From an uncultured Gammaproteobacteria bacterium (lineage in GTDB: Bacteria > Pseudomonadota > Gammaproteobacteria > Pseudomonadales > Azotimanducaceae_A): a DNA stretch of 8,809 nucleotides. The notes beneath the pieces are model-generated. The model was not told where the DNA came from. It saw nothing but the letters and a program-made list of their open reading frames with translations, and made no database searches. Where the stretch lies: contig CAJWGQ010000122.1 of NCBI GenBank assembly GCA_913041025.1, positions 1 through 8,809 of the forward strand, given 5' to 3'. The translations under genes were made by a program, and so were the position numbers. Below, piece after piece: positions 6,262 through 8,809 of the stretch (its first letter is position 1; every line of letters starts with the position of its first letter).

Positions 6262-7659
6262 CTAAGCAGGCACCCAACTTCCATGAAACCCGTAGGGAAC
6301 TCTTTGTGGCAGGATCACCTTTGCGATTGGCCCTTTACTGATCTGCTGGGCATTTAGAATCTGTACGCTACTGCCATTAGTCGATTTATCGTAGACAAAG
6401 GACATTAAGTACCCTTCGTCTTCTGAGGCTGCATTGATAGCAGGGATGAACACCGGTTCGGCGCCAGATTCGTGCGTAGGCAATTCGTAGATTTCTCTTG
6501 AGTCGTTAATGAAATCGTATTTAATAAACCGGCCAAAGTCCGGTTGACGCATAGACCCAGTGCCCAGGCAGTAACCATATCGATACTTATCACCATCCAA
6601 TTCAGGGTGAACTCTTGGGAATTCCGCAGGAAGCTCATCTTTCTGTTCCTCAGTGACAGTGCCATCCCTCAGACTCATCGTCCATCGGGTCAACAGTGGC
6701 GGCTCTTCGGTAAACGGGCCATTCCAATCGTCGTCAAACAATCGTTCGTATCTAAGGGCATCTACGATCACCTGGCCCTGATCATCTTCATAGGCATTGA
6801 ATACGTGGAAAAGATAGCAAGGGTCGATATTAAACCACTGGATCTGCTCGGTTTGATCGATTCGATTTAACAAGCCAATTCTAGCCTGGTGCGTGTCGCT
6901 CCAGGAAAAAGGGAAGTAACCTCTAACTAACTTATAAGGACTAAAAGTTACTGAAAGATCAAACACCAAAACATAATTTTGGGTAATCGCACACTCATGC
7001 AGCATGGTCTTACTTGACAAGTCTATGGGGCGGGTCGTTTTTACTTGTCCGTCATCGCCGACCACGACGTGGTTGACCTGGTATCTTCCTCTCGGGAACT
7101 CATAACACATTGCATGCAATTCACCTGTGGAGTTGTCTAGTTTAGCGTGGGCTGAAAAACCAGTGTTCAAAGTCCCTCCAAAAGGCCTACCGCCAGTCGG
7201 ATCGAGTTCAGAATTGATCTCTACTGGCGAGCCTCCCGCTTCGACTGTTGCATAAATTTTATCGGCATGAGAAATCACATGAGTGTTTGCGCCACCGGTA
7301 CGTCGATTGCGATACCAAAGCGCGTCTCCTTCCTCTAGTCTTAATCCATGCAGCATGCCCTCGCCAGTAAACCAGTGATGTTTCTTGCTGTTGACTGATT
7401 GCATGGGGTTTGGGCCGTTACGCAAATAGAGACCATTCAACTCTCTCGGAAGTTCTCCGACTATTTTAAGTTTCTGCTCGAATAACTCCTCTGAAACCGG
7501 CGCATAGTTATCTTCTAAGTAGGGGTTGGGTTTCGTTCCTGGTAATTTAATTTGATCTAGCAACCAGGCTAGACCTGCGCCGCCGATTCCTAATCCAGCG
7601 TACTTAAGGAAGTCTCGTTTTTTCAATGTTTCATCTGCCAGTTGATTACAATTTATCAA
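6262..7659 (-). CDS. Carotenoid/stilbene cleavage oxygenase (RPE65/CCD family) with Tat-like N-terminus
   Basis: Family members use non-haem Fe(II) and O2 to split a conjugated C=C bond in carotenoids, apocarotenoids or stilbenes into two carbonyl products. The 465-residue protein carries the four iron-ligand histidines in their usual settings: H171 (GFSAHAKLDNSTGEL), H221 (MLHECAIT), H285 (YLFHVFNAYED) and H459 (VPYGFHGSW, near the C-terminus). Other hallmarks are LNGLYLRNGPNP, HHWFTGEGMLHG, and Glu140 and Glu401 as likely second-shell residues. The N-terminus has KKRDFLK followed by a glycine-rich hydrophobic stretch (about 20-35). This resembles a Tat signal with KR in place of RR and no obvious cleavage site, so export or membrane anchoring is possible. 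No ATG fits. The frame begins with TTG at 7659 overlapping the upstream TGA (4 bases); a second TTG at 7626 would start directly at MKKRDFLK, giving 454 residues. The substrate class cannot be decided by eye. Confidence 0.92.
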   Translation of the reverse strand: MINCNQLADETLKKRDFLKYAGLGIGGAGLAWLLDQIKLPGTKPNPYLEDNYAPVSEELFEQKLKIVGELPRELNGLYLRNGPNPMQSVNSKKHHWFTGEGMLHGLRLEEGDALWYRNRRTGGANTHVISHADKIYATVEAGGSPVEINSELDPTGGRPFGGTLNTGFSAHAKLDNSTGELHAMCYEFPRGRYQVNHVVVGDDGQVKTTRPIDLSSKTMLHECAITQNYVLVFDLSVTFSPYKLVRGYFPFSWSDTHQARIGLLNRIDQTEQIQWFNIDPCYLFHVFNAYEDDQGQVIVDALRYERLFDDDWNGPFTEEPPLLTRWTMSLRDGTVTEEQKDELPAEFPRVHPELDGDKYRYGYCLGTGSMRQPDFGRFIKYDFINDSREIYELPTHESGAEPVFIPAINAASEDEGYLMSFVYDKSTNGSSVQILNAQQISKGPIAKVILPQRVPYGFHGSWVPA

Positions 7660-8809
7660 AAACCATGATCACCGCATTGTCGATTGATCTCGTCAATGAT
7701 CTCGCAAACTCGGATGGATTCGGCTCGCGTGAATTGAGGTAATTCACTCAGTCCGGCCTCCATGGCTCTGTGTATCGCCTGAGCCTGGTAAATGAAGCCG
7801 TGTTGGTTTCCACCACTCCAGGTCCAGCCTTTGTACTTTATTAGTTTTTCGCCCGTCCATCGCGAGCCCGCAGGTTGGCCTCGAGTAATCGGAGCGGGCG
7901 TGGGAATCGGGTATTCAAAACGCTGCACTTGATTAAAAGGCCCGCCTGTTGGGTTTCGGTCTTGATTCCAATGAGTTTCCTGCCAATCACCGACCCATCC
8001 TTTGCTTGGGTCGAGCTCCATAACGGGTTTCCCTTCATCTTTGCGAGACCCCGATCTTGGTGGTCGACCCGTACTGACAGTCAATGACGCAGGATGATGT
8101 GAGGGCGTGTTTAAAGTGATTCGACCTTTTGTACCGATAAATTGTGTCTCTTCAATAAAGCGACCAGCCGGAAATGTAATCACGGCGATGCCTTGTTGAT
8201 TCGTATACTGCAAAACAGCCGCACTGGGTGGTGCTCCGTGTGCGGAATACACATCATTCGCATAGTCTTGAGGTTTTACGCTTCTACCGGCCGCTGCAAT
8301 CAGAGGCATTTCTTCAGAACCATAGCCTAGTAACGCTGGGTTGAGAGCGTAAACCCGATCGGGGTAGTCGGCCTGAACGACCTGCAAAGGTCCGATATCG
8401 CCTCTTTCAAGTAATGCCCGCGCGTGCTCTACGGCAGGGAAAAAACGCAACCACATACCTTCCTGACAAAAGACACCAGCACGATCAGCTGCTTCGTAAA
8501 TCTCTCGAGCCTGATCTGCTGTATCGGTAAAGGGTTTTTCACAAAGCACATGTTTGCCAGCTTCAATAGCGGTCATCAGATCCCGATGATGATTCCAGGT
8601 CTTGGAAGCGATATAAACTATATCGACATCCGGATCGCGGCACAGAGCTTCATAGTCGTCGTAGGCTTTATCGATACCATGAGCCTCTGCATAAGCTCTT
8701 GCCCTCTCCAGATCGCTCGCCGCAATTGCGACGGTGGAGGCGCCAGGCACATCTTGCAGAGATTTAATCCAATCCGAAGCGATTGCTGATGCGCTGATGA
8801 TGCCCCAAC
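7656..8809 (-). CDS. Gfo/Idh/MocA-family NAD(P)-dependent oxidoreductase, dihydrodiol-dehydrogenase-like (5' end outside window)
   Basis: The frame is open to the right edge, giving 383 visible residues. A GTG at 8750 is an internal valine: the 19 codons before it encode WGIISASAIASDW, the beta-alpha start of the family's nucleotide-binding fold, so the true start lies just beyond 8809. Next come a typical Rossmann continuation (AIAASDLERARAYAEAHGI), YDDYEALCRDPDVDIVYIAS, and the signature GKHVLCEKPF (Lys91 of the visible protein, the usual catalytic/cofactor-site lysine). MWLRFFPAVEHARALLERGDIG is most like mammalian-type dimeric dihydrodiol dehydrogenases. The C-terminal half is unusual: the expected GGGxLLDIGxY segment is not recognisable, and there is a long insert rich in W, P, G and N (about 235-330 of the visible chain). 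Expected chemistry is oxidation or reduction of a cyclic alcohol, diol or sugar. It is translationally coupled to the cleavage oxygenase by a TTGA overlap. Confidence 0.87.
   Translation of the reverse strand, partial: WGIISASAIASDWIKSLQDVPGASTVAIAASDLERARAYAEAHGIDKAYDDYEALCRDPDVDIVYIASKTWNHHRDLMTAIEAGKHVLCEKPFTDTADQAREIYEAADRAGVFCQEGMWLRFFPAVEHARALLERGDIGPLQVVQADYPDRVYALNPALLGYGSEEMPLIAAAGRSVKPQDYANDVYSAHGAPPSAAVLQYTNQQGIAVITFPAGRFIEETQFIGTKGRITLNTPSHHPASLTVSTGRPPRSGSRKDEGKPVMELDPSKGWVGDWQETHWNQDRNPTGGPFNQVQRFEYPIPTPAPITRGQPAGSRWTGEKLIKYKGWTWSGGNQHGFIYQAQAIHRAMEAGLSELPQFTRAESIRVCEIIDEINRQCGDHGF

Noticed and set aside
8230..8350. Possible frameshift hiding the GGGxLLDIG motif in the oxidoreductase
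   Set aside because: The neighbouring frame I followed hits a stop quickly and gives no family-like sequence, while the main frame stays open and protein-like on both sides.
8748..8750. GTG as the start of the Gfo/Idh/MocA gene
   Set aside because: The frame continues upstream to the window edge and encodes the expected first beta strand and glycine/alanine turn of the NAD(P) fold, so the GTG is an internal valine.
8424..8789. Plus-strand open frame opposite the oxidoreductase
   Set aside because: It is antisense to the Rossmann and CEKPF region of a well-supported gene and its translation shows no family motif.

Overview
The window is a single bacterial catabolic-type gene cluster. All seven genes lie on the minus strand and are therefore transcribed right to left. 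I see no mobile element, tRNA, rRNA or CRISPR array. Balanced base composition, purine-rich Shine-Dalgarno sites, short gaps and one start/stop overlap point to a bacterium. The gene mix (PhyH dioxygenases, Baeyer-Villiger monooxygenase, carotenoid-oxygenase family enzyme, MaoC hydratase, secreted protein of unknown function) resembles accessory degradation clusters I associate with marine or soil Proteobacteria, perhaps Gammaproteobacteria. That taxonomic guess is inference and weak.

In order of transcription the layout is as follows. (1) A Gfo/Idh/MocA-type NAD(P) oxidoreductase, cut at its N-terminus by the right window edge (7656-8809). (2) A carotenoid/stilbene cleavage oxygenase with all four iron-binding histidines, a Tat-like N-terminus and a probable TTG start that overlaps the previous stop (6262-7659). 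(3) A double-hotdog MaoC/hydratase-2 enoyl-CoA hydratase (5322-6158). (4) A compact PhyH-family Fe(II)/2-oxoglutarate dioxygenase (4360-5247). (5) A secreted protein of a widespread family with no known function (3227-4258). (6) A type I Baeyer-Villiger monooxygenase (1348-3171). (7) A second, larger PhyH-type dioxygenase carrying a charged helical insert and a C-terminal HEAT-like repeat region, cut by the left window edge (1-1268). The gaps are -4, 103, 74, 101, 55 and 79 bases. The only notable intergenic structure is a perfect 8-bp stem hairpin between genes 6 and 7.

Taken together, the cluster encodes three oxygen-dependent chemistries: oxidative alkene cleavage, Baeyer-Villiger insertion and two 2OG-dependent hydroxylations. 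It adds a dehydrogenase and a CoA-dependent hydratase. A plausible reading (inference) is breakdown of an unsaturated, branched or cyclic hydrophobic substrate. An apocarotenoid, terpenoid, sterol-like compound or stilbenoid would fit: cleavage gives aldehydes or ketones, the BVMO turns a ketone into an ester or lactone, and the hydratase acts in side-chain beta-oxidation. No substrate can be fixed from sequence alone. The most unusual items are the PhyH-HEAT protein, the TTG-started Tat-like cleavage oxygenase, the oxidoreductase lacking the family's usual mid-protein motif, and the uncharacterised secreted protein inside the cluster.
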